A stretch of DNA of 64,000 nucleotides from the NCBI GenBank assembly GCA_045546615.1, contig JAZQDD010000039.1, forward strand, positions 1 to 64,000, written 5' to 3'. Shown here piece by piece: positions 44,508-53,830 of the stretch. The position numbers were made by a program, and so were the translations under genes. Origin of the DNA: CAG-390 sp045546615 (GTDB lineage: Bacteria; Bacillota; Clostridia; Oscillospirales; CAG-272). The notes beneath the pieces were generated by a model, which worked only from the letters and a program-made list of their open reading frames with translations, was not told the origin of the DNA and did no database searches. The number at the start of each line of letters is the position of its first letter. The first letter of the stretch is position 1.

Positions 44508-44933
44508 ATGATCAACAAAGAACTAAAAAAATTAAACAGACGCGAGCTTGTCGACGTTATCTATCAGTTAAAAAAGAACGAGGAGCAACTGCAGGAGAAA
44601 ATTGCCGCTTTAGAATCAGAGCTGCAAGATCGCCGCATTCATCTTTCCACTGCGGGCTCTGTTGCCGAAGCGGCAGCTGATATCACAGGCATCTTTTCTG
44701 TTGCTCAGTCTACCGCAGATATGTACTTGCGCGAAATTGCTTCTATGAAAGAGGATGCAAAAAGAGAATGCGAGAACATGATTGAAGAAGCCAATAAAAA
44801 GGTTGAGGCGATTATGGCAGACGGCAAAAGGCAATATGACGCTTTGTCGGCGCGTTATCGAACCGTTTATAAAAAGCGGCAACAGCTCCATGCTGAAATT
44901 GAAAAATTGGAAAAACAGAAAAACGGCAAATAA
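44508..44933 (+). CDS. Coiled-coil protein at the head of the pilus locus
   Basis: This 141-residue, highly charged protein consists of an N-terminal coiled coil (about 1-45), a short A/S/G-rich middle (48-75) and a second coiled coil (75-140). It has no signal peptide or membrane segment, so it should be cytoplasmic. Small proteins of this build are found next to signal peptidase and pilin genes in Clostridia, sometimes annotated as DNA-repair or DivIVA-like, without evidence. Function unknown. It ends 11 bases before the signal peptidase gene. Confidence 0.7.
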   Translation: MINKELKKLNRRELVDVIYQLKKNEEQLQEKIAALESELQDRRIHLSTAGSVAEAAADITGIFSVAQSTADMYLREIASMKEDAKRECENMIEEANKKVEAIMADGKRQYDALSARYRTVYKKRQQLHAEIEKLEKQKNGK

Positions 44934-44944
44934 GCGAGGGGAAA

Positions 44945-45538
44945 ATGATGTTCAAGAACTCTCAAAAAAATGTATCGGTTCCCTCGCTGAATGAAATTCA
45001 GGGCGAGCGTAAACGGATACGAAGGAAAGATTATTACAAACAAGCCCTTCGCGGTACGATTTCCGTTTTGGTAGTAGTTGCGGCTGTTGCCGTTTTGATT
45101 GCAACGCTGTTTCTGCCAATTCTTCAAATATCCGGTGATAGTATGTCGCCGACGTTGGAACATGACGAAATCGTAGTTCTCTTAAAAACTAAAAAGTTCG
45201 AGCGCGGAGATTTGATCGGTTTCTATTATCAAGGCAAGATTTTGCTAAAGCGCGTTATCGCTTTACCGGAGGAAGAGGTTGCCATAGATGCGGACGGCAA
45301 CGTATATGTGAACGGAGAATTGCTTGACGAACCATACGTCACGGAGAAAGGTCTCGGAGATTGCGATTTGGAATTTCCTTATAAAGTACCAGGGACAAGT
45401 TATTTTGTAATGGGAGACCGCCGTTCTAATTCTGTTGACAGCCGCAATTCTGCGGTGGGCTCCATACCACAAGAGGATATTATCGGAAAAGTGTTTGTAA
45501 GAGTTTGGCCGTTTTCGCGGTTGGGATTCGTTTATTAA
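44945..45538 (+). CDS. lepB: Signal peptidase I
   Basis: This 197-residue type I signal peptidase has a basic cytoplasmic start, one membrane helix (about 39-60), the nucleophile Ser66 in SGDSMSPTL, the general base Lys102 in LKRVIALP, and MGDRRSNSVDSR near residue 155. Its place inside a pilin-sortase locus suggests a dedicated role in processing the secreted pilins encoded next, as known for SipA-like partners in pilus islands; some of those have lost the catalytic pair, this one has not. Confidence 0.92.
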   Translation: MMFKNSQKNVSVPSLNEIQGERKRIRRKDYYKQALRGTISVLVVVAAVAVLIATLFLPILQISGDSMSPTLEHDEIVVLLKTKKFERGDLIGFYYQGKILLKRVIALPEEEVAIDADGNVYVNGELLDEPYVTEKGLGDCDLEFPYKVPGTSYFVMGDRRSNSVDSRNSAVGSIPQEDIIGKVFVRVWPFSRLGFVY

Positions 45539-45576
45539 AGACTTGACTAACACTTAAACGAAAGGAGGGGAGAGCT

Positions 45577-48500
45577 GTGCAGGATGTCTTGGGCGAAAGC
45601 CTAATAAAATCAAAAAAAATCAGAGTTCGGAAAACACGGATGATCGCTATTCTGTTAGTGCTCTCCCTTGTTGTTTCGTTAGATGTATTTTGGTGGCTGC
45701 GACAGCCCGGACTTACGCTCGCTGGGGATGCTGATTGTGAAATCGTAGAACACACCCACGACGAAGAATGTCTGAACGGAGATACACCATGCAATCTCGT
45801 CGAACACGTTCATGATATTTCTTGTTACTCTGATGATAAAGCTGATGTAGAAACACAACTTGATTGGCAAAGGTTGTTTGCAAATTATCCCTATACGGGA
45901 AATCTGCGAAGCGATTTGGTAGGAATAGCAAAAACACAGGTTGGCTACACGGAAAGTAAAGAAAACTTCCAAGTGGGAAGCGACGGTATCCGCCGCGGTT
46001 ATAACCGCTACGGTGCTTGGTATGGCACACCGTATACAGATTGGTCTGCGCTGTTCGTTTCCTTCTGCTTGCATTATGCCGGAGCGGATTCGAGCGCAAC
46101 ACCCGGTAATACGGGGGCAAATTCCATGGCGGAAGCATGGAAAAAGCTCGGAAAGTATGCCGCTGTAGGAGAGTATGCGCCCATATCGGGGGATTTGGTT
46201 TTCTTCAAGAATAACACCGTGGGTATCGTCACAGATATAAACGCTTTTACGTTCTGTGTAATTCGAGGCGACGTTGACGGAGTCGTAAAGAGTGGGGCCA
46301 TTCTTTTAACCGACGCATCCATCGCAGGTTGGGGAGTTACGGTGGGCACCTCTAATGTCAACGAATCCCCAAACTATGAAAAAATATACGACATCACAAA
46401 CGGCCCCGCGGTATTCATATTCGAGGGCATTGCGGCGCCAAAACCAACACCAACACAAACGCGGCTGTATTCCATCAGAGCTTCAAGGAATATCACGAAT
46501 ATCGTAAAATATTTGACAGGCAATGGCGGTAATTACTTCTTTACACTTTATGACACGAATAACCAAGAACTTCCAAAAGATGCAAACGGTCACTATATCG
46601 CCGTGGCAAACACGGGCTACAAGCTGACCGTAGGTTTTACAAGCCCGAACGGATTTGCACCCGGAAGATATCAATATCAAATACCTAACGGACTGATGAT
46701 CGACGGCGGCGAAGGTGAGTTCGTTCTGTCAGACGGCACAAACGTTGGTAGTTGGGTAGTAACGGATACAGGTCTTATCACCATCGATTTCAACGAGAAT
46801 ATTAACAGCCGAACGGACATCACGATAAGCGCTACTATGGGAATTCATTTTTCGGAACAGGAAGAGCCTATTGATTTTGATGGTTTGATCACCGTTAAGG
46901 TCAATCCTCCAGTCGCTCAACAATATCCAACAGTTTTGACCAAATGGGGATCTCAGAATAAAGAAACGGGCAAAATAAATTGGACCGTTAAAATTGAGGG
47001 ATATGCTGACTCTCAAATCCCCGGAAATATACTCACCGACAAAGCCGGTTTAGGTCAATGGAGCAAACCGCACAGTTACACTTCATCGGATATGGAAGGC
47101 GGTCTCACCTTTGGCGTTTCCGACCCTAAAGGTGATTGGCACACATGGCATGTTACCACCGATGACCCGCACCTCATCTGGGACGAGAATGGGTGGTCGT
47201 ATAAAATCCCCCAAACGGTTACTTGTAACTACTGCGGTGAGTTGGAATTGGGCAACGACGGTTGGACTTATATGGTTAACTATACTTCCACCCCCCAAAA
47301 ATTAGACACTCCGGGTACATTTGGCTACGAGAACGAGGCTACGATCGACGGTAAGACAACATGGGGCTGGGTTGACTTCACTCACGTCGAAACGGATGCG
47401 GACATCGTCAAACACGGTTCGTTCCACGAAGATGCGGACGGCGGTTACTTCCTTTGGGAGATACAAGCATCCATACCCGGAATGAAGGATGGCGAAAAAC
47501 CCGTATATCTATGGCAGATACAGGACTATATGCGCATCAAAAACCAAACAAACAATATAGTCGGATATATTGATAACACTGCGCATCTTGCCGAGGTATG
47601 GGCAACGCGCGGCACGCAGACCGTGCTCGTTCCGCATGTTGACAACGCGACAGCGAATGATGACTTTGCATGGTTCATCCAATGGAGTACAGATAATAAC
47701 GGAATATACTACCACAGAGCGCTTACGCCGCTTTGCCGCTGTCGCTGTACAGAGGACAACTGTGTGTACTGGAATTCGCAAGCACAACGCTGTGATAGCC
47801 AACATTGGATAGGGAGTCACCCCAGCGGATTTTGCATTTGCTGGACTGAAAAATCCGACACACTTATGACGTTCGTATACAAAACCGACGATATGGCTGT
47901 GCTCAACTCGTTTGGCAACCTCGGATATAGCATTGAGAACGAGGTCTTGCTGCAAAACCACATAACTTTCCCTGATAAAGATCCACAATCATCAACTCTT
48001 GCGGATTCGCAGGCAAAGGTGCCAATCCCCGGACTGTTCAAAAAGGAACTGACTCACGATTTCAACGGCTACACTGCCAAGTACAAGATTACTGTCAATG
48101 AAGGCAAGCTGGCGCTGACCGACGGTTCGCCGCTGACCATACACGACGTAATGACTGAAACGCTTGTTTACATAGGAGGTTCTTTGGTGATCACATCCGA
48201 GGATGCGAACGGAAACGTAACCACCTTAAAACAGGACGAAGACTACACTATTACGTACGACGGAACCGGCAGCAAAACGGATGCAAACGGCAAACCGGTG
48301 CACGTGTTGGATATTGTTATCCTACGACCGCAACCGGTTACATACATTCTCGACTATGATGCAACGTTGGTGATCCCAAGCGGAGTAACCGAAGCAATAA
48401 AATACACCAACTCCGCCACTATTTCTCTGTGGGGACAGCAAATTTCCGATACTACTGTAGAAAAGGTTTATGCCGACATTAACATTGTGGCAAAAAGCTA

Positions 48501-48990
48501 TAAAGTGGAAATATTCAAAAACTGCGCAGTTTCGGGTGCACCTCTTATGGGCGCAACCTTTGGACTTTATAATGAGCAAGGCGGTCTTATTGCCTCGGCT
48601 GTTACCGATGCCGACGGTAAGATCGTATTCCAAACTAACGTTACAGAAGGTATTATCCTCCGAGAACACGTGCCGTACTATATACAAGAGATAAGCGCTC
48701 CGGCGGGATATCGGTTGGATGATACAAAGTTTTGGTTCTGCTTCTGTAACCAAACCGAAGACACTTGCCAAGACTGCACGAGAATTTTAGCAGGGAAGGA
48801 CGCTCGACGTATTCCCTTTGAACAGGTCGGAAAGGTTCACGCGGTGAACCACCCACTTAACTACGACCTGCCCGCAACCGGTGGCTCCGGTGTATACCCC
48901 TTGATACTTGTGAGTGTGATGTTCATTATTACACCGCTTGTATATAGATTCACTCTAAGGCGTAAGCGGGAAAGGAGGCTTGGCGGATAG
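45577..48990 (+). CDS. LPXTG-anchored multidomain adhesin (probable pilus tip protein)
   Basis: This 1137-residue surface protein has a membrane signal segment (about 22-42), a Cys/His-rich stretch with two EHTHDEEC-like repeats (53-84), and a domain resembling a CHAP/NlpC-type amidase (about 105-260). In that domain the catalytic Cys position reads TDWSALFVSFC. A long run of Ig-like/isopeptide-type domains follows (290-960), with a Cys-rich insertion (near 715-755), then a SpaA-type domain (about 970-1060, with the E-box-like YIQEISAPAGY). The sorting signal LPATGG lies near 1098, followed by a hydrophobic helix and RRKRERR. GTG 45577 follows AAAGGAGG. Size and order fit a sortase-linked tip adhesin. 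Confidence 0.82.
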   Translation: MQDVLGESLIKSKKIRVRKTRMIAILLVLSLVVSLDVFWWLRQPGLTLAGDADCEIVEHTHDEECLNGDTPCNLVEHVHDISCYSDDKADVETQLDWQRLFANYPYTGNLRSDLVGIAKTQVGYTESKENFQVGSDGIRRGYNRYGAWYGTPYTDWSALFVSFCLHYAGADSSATPGNTGANSMAEAWKKLGKYAAVGEYAPISGDLVFFKNNTVGIVTDINAFTFCVIRGDVDGVVKSGAILLTDASIAGWGVTVGTSNVNESPNYEKIYDITNGPAVFIFEGIAAPKPTPTQTRLYSIRASRNITNIVKYLTGNGGNYFFTLYDTNNQELPKDANGHYIAVANTGYKLTVGFTSPNGFAPGRYQYQIPNGLMIDGGEGEFVLSDGTNVGSWVVTDTGLITIDFNENINSRTDITISATMGIHFSEQEEPIDFDGLITVKVNPPVAQQYPTVLTKWGSQNKETGKINWTVKIEGYADSQIPGNILTDKAGLGQWSKPHSYTSSDMEGGLTFGVSDPKGDWHTWHVTTDDPHLIWDENGWSYKIPQTVTCNYCGELELGNDGWTYMVNYTSTPQKLDTPGTFGYENEATIDGKTTWGWVDFTHVETDADIVKHGSFHEDADGGYFLWEIQASIPGMKDGEKPVYLWQIQDYMRIKNQTNNIVGYIDNTAHLAEVWATRGTQTVLVPHVDNATANDDFAWFIQWSTDNNGIYYHRALTPLCRCRCTEDNCVYWNSQAQRCDSQHWIGSHPSGFCICWTEKSDTLMTFVYKTDDMAVLNSFGNLGYSIENEVLLQNHITFPDKDPQSSTLADSQAKVPIPGLFKKELTHDFNGYTAKYKITVNEGKLALTDGSPLTIHDVMTETLVYIGGSLVITSEDANGNVTTLKQDEDYTITYDGTGSKTDANGKPVHVLDIVILRPQPVTYILDYDATLVIPSGVTEAIKYTNSATISLWGQQISDTTVEKVYADINIVAKSYKVEIFKNCAVSGAPLMGATFGLYNEQGGLIASAVTDADGKIVFQTNVTEGIILREHVPYYIQEISAPAGYRLDDTKFWFCFCNQTEDTCQDCTRILAGKDARRIPFEQVGKVHAVNHPLNYDLPATGGSGVYPLILVSVMFIITPLVYRFTLRRKRERRLGG

Positions 48991-49069
48991 TTTCCCTTTT
49001 TACGGCGATAATGCGCCGAAGATGAGTCTAAACAAAAAACAAATTTATTTCGAAAAGGACACAGAAATC

Positions 49070-50647
49070 ATGAAAAAGTTTTTAACCGTCATCATGGCAG
49101 TTGCAATGATCTTTGCCATGACCATCCCCGCATTCGCAACTACCATTACCATCAATGGCGAAACAAACAGAGTTTACAACGGCTATAAGCTGTTGAATCT
49201 GACTACCAGCTTGAAGGACAGTGCTTGCCATACCGGTGATGAAGTGCACAATGATAACTGCTACAACTACGCTTACACCGTAAACGACAAATACCGTACT
49301 GTTTTGCAGAACGAAGTTTTTGACAACATCACCGAGAATAAACCCGCAAATGCTATCGACATAACCGACGATGCAATCTTGGGATATCTCGGCGCTAAAA
49401 GCAGCGACTCAAACGGCACTTATGGCACTCTGCGTGACGTAGCCGATCGACTCTACCGTAATATTAAGGCTGCAAATATCGAGGCAGATGCTAAGGAAAT
49501 CAATGGCGACGCTAATACTATTGATCAGGGCTATTGGATGTTTGCTGACGTAACCGAGCTTGAGGGCAACGAAGCAAATTCCTTGGTTATGGTAGACACT
49601 GCAGGTCAGGAGTCTATTACCATTAATCCCAAAGTAGCGCTTCCTACCGTTGAGAAGAAGGTCAAGGACATCGCTAATAGTACGGATGACAGCATTGCGG
49701 ATAACGCTTGGCAGGACTCTGCTGACCATGATATCAATGACGTGGTTCCCTTTAAACTTACCGCAACTCTCCCCGCCAACGTTGCTAACTATCAGACTTA
49801 CAAAATAGCCTTCCACGATATTATGTCTGCAGGACTTACATTTAACCCCGATTCTGTTACGGTTTATATGTATGCCAACAAGGCGGATGCTGATGCTGCG
49901 CTGACGGCTACCGGTACGGATGTCACTGCCAACTTTACTCTCGCTACAGAGAACCTCGCTAATGGCGAAACCTTCATCGCAACTTGTGACAATGTTTTGG
50001 CTATCACCGGTGTTACCAAGGATAGCGCATTTGTTGTATACTATGAAGCAACCTTGAACGCGGATGCCCAAATTGGCGCTGACGGTAACCCCAACGAAGT
50101 ATATCTTGAATTCTCCAACAATCCCTACAGCGATGGAACAGGTAAAACCGAAAATGATAAAGTAATCGTGTTTACTTACCAGTTAACAATCAATAAGGTA
50201 GACCCCGCCGGAGATGCACTCAAAGGTGCCGGATTTACTCTGTATAAGAAAAATGCCGCCGGTGAATACATTGCGGTTGGAGATGAAGTCAAGGGCACAG
50301 ATATGACCACCTTTATTTGGAAAGGTCTTGACGACGGTGACTACAAGCTGGTAGAGTCCACCGTTCCTGAAGGTTATAACAAGATGGTTGATAAGGAGTT
50401 CTCTATTACTGCAGAACACGAGGTAGTGGCAGATGATCCTGCCCTGACAAGCTTGAGCGGCAATCTGGGAACGGGCGATGTTAACACCGGTGTTATCGAG
50501 GAGAATATCATCAACAACACGGGTACAATCCTTCCCGAGACCGGTGCTATGGGCACGTTCCTCTTCATCTGCGGCGGCGCAACGCTCGTTTTGGTTGCGG
50601 CTGTATTCATGATCACCCGCAAGAAGATGTCTGTATTCGAGGACTAA
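49070..50647 (+). CDS. Major pilin, isopeptide-forming LPETG protein
   Basis: The 525-residue protein begins with a clear signal peptide (MKKFLTVIMAVAMIFAMTIPAFA, cleaved after about residue 23-24). A Cys/His motif CHTGDEVHNDNC comes early, followed by a first domain, a pilin-motif candidate (NPKVALPTVEKKV, with a lysine that could be the polymerisation site), a middle fimbrial isopeptide domain, and a SpaA-type domain with E-box LVESTVPEGY. It ends with LPETG near 488, a hydrophobic helix and ITRKKMSVFED. This is the usual backbone-pilin layout. ATG 49070 gives the signal peptide; the longer frame from 48980 overlaps the adhesin gene. Confidence 0.88.
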   Translation: MKKFLTVIMAVAMIFAMTIPAFATTITINGETNRVYNGYKLLNLTTSLKDSACHTGDEVHNDNCYNYAYTVNDKYRTVLQNEVFDNITENKPANAIDITDDAILGYLGAKSSDSNGTYGTLRDVADRLYRNIKAANIEADAKEINGDANTIDQGYWMFADVTELEGNEANSLVMVDTAGQESITINPKVALPTVEKKVKDIANSTDDSIADNAWQDSADHDINDVVPFKLTATLPANVANYQTYKIAFHDIMSAGLTFNPDSVTVYMYANKADADAALTATGTDVTANFTLATENLANGETFIATCDNVLAITGVTKDSAFVVYYEATLNADAQIGADGNPNEVYLEFSNNPYSDGTGKTENDKVIVFTYQLTINKVDPAGDALKGAGFTLYKKNAAGEYIAVGDEVKGTDMTTFIWKGLDDGDYKLVESTVPEGYNKMVDKEFSITAEHEVVADDPALTSLSGNLGTGDVNTGVIEENIINNTGTILPETGAMGTFLFICGGATLVLVAAVFMITRKKMSVFED

Positions 50648-50682
50648 TATCCCGATACATAGCTTTAAGACTTATTAGCTTA

Positions 50683-50728
50683 GAAAGCGGCGGCGGACAC
50701 TTTGAACCGCCGTCCGCCGCCGCCTTTC
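50683..50728 (+). other. Very stable GC-rich hairpin between pilin and sortase genes
   Basis: GAAAGCGGCGGCGGAC (50683-50698) pairs with GTCCGCCGCCGCCTTTC (50712-50728), about 16 pairs with one bulge. No T-run follows, so it is not a typical terminator; partial termination or 3'-end protection of the pilin mRNA are possible. It lies 22 bases before the sortase ATG. Confidence 0.6.
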
Positions 50729-50750
50729 GCAAAGCAGTGGAGAGATGCTT

Positions 50751-51614
50751 ATGAAGAACAATAAAATAGGAATCATATTGGTTCTGATGCTTTTCGTAGG
50801 CGTCTGTGGACTGCTTTATCCGTCCGTGAGCCAATATTGGAACAGTAAAACACAAACTCGAGCAGTAGAAAATTATCGTGAAATTCTCGATTCGCTAAAG
50901 CCCGAGGATTACGACGCCTACTTTCAGGAAGCCGAAAGGTATAATACGGAGCTGAGTGATCTTACTGCTCCTTTGGCTGATTACCGTAAGGTAAAAGGCT
51001 ACAACAGTATTTTGAATATTAGCGGAAACGGCATTATGGGTTACGTTTCTATCCCCAAATTGGGTGTTGAATTGCCTATATATCACGGAATATCCGCAGA
51101 GGTATTAAACATTGCCTGCGGTCATTTGGAAGGTACGTCATTCCCAATCGGCGGCGAAAGCACTCATTGTGTTATATCCGCGCACCGCGGACTTCCTCAC
51201 GCCAAACTCTTTACCGAGCTTGACAAGATGGAGAAGGGAGACACGTTTACTATCACCGTGCTGAACAGAACCGTTACGTATCAAGTAGATCAGATCAAAG
51301 TAGTTCGGCCAAACGAGACTGATGACGTTCAGATCGTAGCCGGTGAGGATCTATGCACCCTCTTGACCTGCACCCCCTACGGTGTTAATTCCCATAGATT
51401 GCTTGTCAGAGGAATGCGAATTGAGAACGCGGCTCCCGTGTTGCACGTCACCTCCAATGCGTATCGCATTGATTCTTTGGTGGCAACGCCCGTGGTTGCG
51501 GCTCCGATCTTGCTGATTTTGTTGATCGTGCTGATGATAAAATATAGGGATAAGGGCAGTAAACCGCTTATCTCAAAGGAGGAAGAAGAATGGCTAAAAG
51601 AAGAATGGGGATAA
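50751..51614 (+). CDS. Class C (pilus-polymerising) sortase
   Basis: About 287 residues with an N-terminal membrane helix (7-24), a catalytic domain with His145 in ISAHRGLPHAKLF, Cys207 in LLTCTPYG and Arg220 in HRLLVRG, and a C-terminal membrane helix (about 248-268). These are the hallmarks of class C sortases, which link pilin subunits through LPXTG threonine and a pilin lysine. A lid with DPW/DPF is not obvious. ATG 50751 is eight bases after GGAG; ATG 50745 is only two. The 3' end overlaps the next gene by 25 bases. Confidence 0.9.
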   Translation: MKNNKIGIILVLMLFVGVCGLLYPSVSQYWNSKTQTRAVENYREILDSLKPEDYDAYFQEAERYNTELSDLTAPLADYRKVKGYNSILNISGNGIMGYVSIPKLGVELPIYHGISAEVLNIACGHLEGTSFPIGGESTHCVISAHRGLPHAKLFTELDKMEKGDTFTITVLNRTVTYQVDQIKVVRPNETDDVQIVAGEDLCTLLTCTPYGVNSHRLLVRGMRIENAAPVLHVTSNAYRIDSLVATPVVAAPILLILLIVLMIKYRDKGSKPLISKEEEEWLKEEWG

Positions 51615-52546
51615 TCGCTTTTATACTTTGCGTTTGCCTATACATAATTCCTTTCCAAGCACAAGCCGCTTCGACAGCGGATGCAAAAGAACCTATATCT
51701 ACAGATAGAAACTGTTCTTTGACTATCTCTTGCTGTAGCAATGGTATTGCTTTTTCTGAATTGCCCGTAAATCTATATAAAATTGCTGATGTATCTGCGG
51801 ACTATCAGTACACTCTCACTCAATCTTATGAAAAATCTAATCTCATTCTTAACGGAATACAGACCCTTGGCGAATGGAATGTCATCCGTTCGACCTTGGA
51901 AGCGTATATACTTGCAAATGAAGTCACGGCGGATTTTAACGCCGTAACTGACTTTGAAGGAAAAGCCTGTTTTGATGAATTAAAGCCGGGGCTTTATTTG
52001 TCAATCACGGAACGGATAATTCAAGATGAAACGACATACGTATTTGATTCTGCTTTAATTGCCTTGCCCGGCTTGGGAGCAGACGGTCTATGGCAGTACC
52101 ATGTTGATGTTGCCTCTAAATCCTCGATTATTCCGCCAAGCGAAAAAGATGAAGAAATAGAACTTAAAGTATTAAAGCTTTGGAAGGGCGACAATGGAGC
52201 TTCGGCTCGTCCTACAACAATAGAGGTAGAGATATTTTGCAACGGAACAAGCTATCAAACGGTAATTCTTTCAGAAGATAACCACTGGACATATACTTGG
52301 TCTGCAAAAGACGATGGTTCGGATTGGAAAGTGGTGGAGCGTAACGTTCCAAAAGGATACACAATGACCATCGAGGAACGGGAAACTTCATTCGTACTCA
52401 CAAATACGCTAACATCGGATAATCCCCCGCCACCCCCTCCGCAAACCGGTGATACCTTGAATATTATGCTATGGGTTATTCTGATGATCGTTTTCGGCAG
52501 TATGCTTATTATCTTGGGAATTACAGGGAAGAGAAATCGTGTATGA
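51590..52546 (+). CDS. Minor pilin / Cna B-type surface protein with PPQTG sorting signal
   Basis: This 318-residue protein has a signal peptide (about 1-27, ending AQA), an N-terminal domain of pilin type (to about 175), a Cna B-type domain (about 190-275, LKVLKLWKGD to FVLTNT), and a tail of prolines followed by QTGD near 285, a hydrophobic helix and KRNRV. The sorting motif is PPQTG rather than LPXTG, a known variant in pilus loci. AAAGGAGG precedes its ATG. It could be the cell-wall anchoring subunit. Its stop overlaps the next ATG (ATGA). Confidence 0.82.
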   Translation: MAKRRMGIIAFILCVCLYIIPFQAQAASTADAKEPISTDRNCSLTISCCSNGIAFSELPVNLYKIADVSADYQYTLTQSYEKSNLILNGIQTLGEWNVIRSTLEAYILANEVTADFNAVTDFEGKACFDELKPGLYLSITERIIQDETTYVFDSALIALPGLGADGLWQYHVDVASKSSIIPPSEKDEEIELKVLKLWKGDNGASARPTTIEVEIFCNGTSYQTVILSEDNHWTYTWSAKDDGSDWKVVERNVPKGYTMTIEERETSFVLTNTLTSDNPPPPPPQTGDTLNIMLWVILMIVFGSMLIILGITGKRNRV

Positions 52547-53132
52547 TGAGCCGAAAAAATGATGTTATTAGAAAAGTTTTAATGATCATCGGGGGATGTT
52601 TGCTTGCGGCAGCTTTTGTTATCTTGGCGGCGTGGCAATGGAACATTCATGCTTCCGAGCAGAAAGCAAAGGAATATGTAAGCGCGATCCGCGAACTGAT
52701 CCCCGAACCGCAAGGTGCTGTTCCCGAAGAACGCAGGGATAATACGATGGCTACTCTCTCCGTTGACGGAACTGACTTTGTGGGAATATTGGAGTTCCCG
52801 CAATTTAACTCGGTTCTTCCGGTGTGCGCTGAATGGGGAAGCCCTGAAAAACACCCTTGCCGTTTTAGCGGAAGCGTATATGACCGCACTATGCAGATCG
52901 GTGGCACGTCGCAAAAAGGTCAGTATAACTTTTACCGTGACGTTTCTGCGGGAGATAGAGTTTTTTCACGGATATGGAAGGGAATCGTTTCTCATACACG
53001 GTAACCGATATTCGCTATGAGAAAAACGCAGACCAATCCACCTTACAACGCAAGGACGCGGATTTGACGCTGTTCATTAAGAATGTGTATGCTTTTGAGT
53101 ACATACTCATTTACTGTGATGTTTTAGGTTAA
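52543..53132 (+). pseudogene. Sortase-like gene, frameshifted and with a degenerate active site
   Basis: The first frame begins MMSRKNDVIRKVLMIIGG with a membrane helix, then a sortase-type strand region (FVGILEFPQFNSVLPV), and runs into a stop at 53002-53004. Adding one base at the T6 run 52961-52966 restores a sortase-like reading (FTDMEGNRFSYTVTDIRYE ... DLTLFIKN ... LIYCDVLG) ending at TAA 53130-53132. Where sortases have the catalytic His (AGH) this one reads IGGTSQ, and where TLxTC is expected it reads TLFIKN, so both catalytic residues appear lost. It may belong to an inactive sortase-like family that has then decayed, or the frameshift may be a sequencing error in a homopolymer. Confidence 0.75.
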
Positions 53133-53210
53133 GTTTGCGATATGTTTGCGTTTTAACTTGAAGCGTTGTGAGCGGAAGACTACATAGGCGAAGGCGAAGA
53201 CCGCCCAGGG

Positions 53211-53235
53211 GAGGGAATACACTTCTAAAGCCAAC
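53211..53235 (+). repeat. Copy 1 of a short dispersed repeat (GGGAATACA...TTAAAG..CCAAC type)
   Basis: GAGGGAATACACTTCTAAAG followed by CCAAC recurs with a few changes at 56371-56397. In both places a strong inverted repeat lies close by. The region 53133-53293 has no gene. Confidence 0.4.
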
Positions 53236-53241
53236 ACAAGT

Positions 53242-53270
53242 CAAGGGGTGAACTAAACGTTCACCCCTTG
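53242..53270. terminator. Hairpin at the end of the pilus locus
   Basis: CAAGGGGTGAA (53242-53252) and TTCACCCCTTG (53260-53270) form an 11-bp perfect stem with a 7-base loop between the sortase remnant and the convergent XRE regulator gene. T-tracts are poor on both sides, so termination is probable but not certain. Confidence 0.55.
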
Positions 53271-53293
53271 GTGGTATATTTGAAAAAATAAAT

Positions 53294-53758
53294 TTAATGG
53301 CCCTTCATACTTTTCCCAACCACATAAATACCGACCACCATTTCGGCAATCGATATTCCCAATAAAAGTCCCGAGAAAAAGTCTTTCACATTCGATCCGC
53401 CAAATGTGTTGGAAAGAGCTAATAAGGCAATTCCCATCATAATAAGCGAAACGCCATGCATCAAATTTTTTTGCTTTTCTAACTCTTGCGTTCTTTTTAG
53501 CAAATCCATTATTTGCTCTTCGTCATATGCGCGAACGCTTTTATCTTCCGATTTTTCACCATCCATTAGCTCTGCGATTGTAATCTCCAATTCATCGCAT
53601 AAAGGCTTAACTATAGAATAATCGGGCATACATTTACCGGTTTCCCATTTCGAGATTGTTTTGTTTGATACTCCAAGCTTTTCCGCCAGTTTTTCTTGTG
53701 TTAAATTTTTTTCTTTTCTCTTTTGTGATATAAACTTTCCTATTGCTGTTTGATTCAT
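53294..53758 (-). CDS. XRE-family regulator with C-terminal membrane helices
   Basis: About 154 residues. The N-terminal helix-turn-helix (IGKFISQKRKEKNLTQEKLAEKL, then VSNKTISKWETGKCMPD) is a standard Cro/CI-type DNA-binding domain, followed by an acidic linker and two hydrophobic segments (about 100-120 and 125-148). This build, HTH plus two membrane helices, is common in Firmicutes and suggests membrane-tethered regulation. ATG 53758 is chosen because GGAGG at 53767-53771 precedes it by eight bases. Its target is unknown; the pilus locus converges with it and is one possibility. Confidence 0.85.
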   Translation of the reverse strand: MNQTAIGKFISQKRKEKNLTQEKLAEKLGVSNKTISKWETGKCMPDYSIVKPLCDELEITIAELMDGEKSEDKSVRAYDEEQIMDLLKRTQELEKQKNLMHGVSLIMMGIALLALSNTFGGSNVKDFFSGLLLGISIAEMVVGIYVVGKSMKGH

Positions 53759-53830
53759 TTCCTGTGCCTCCATTTTTGTTTATGATGGAATATTATCATT
53801 ATTTCACCCTAAATAACATCCCTCAATTGG

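Noticed and set aside
52961..52966. Programmed ribosomal frameshift at the T6 run in the sortase-like gene
   Set aside because: The zero-frame context (GTT TTT TCA) does not give the usual X XXY YYZ slippery heptamer, and six Ts are few for transcriptional slippage. Decay or sequencing error is simpler.
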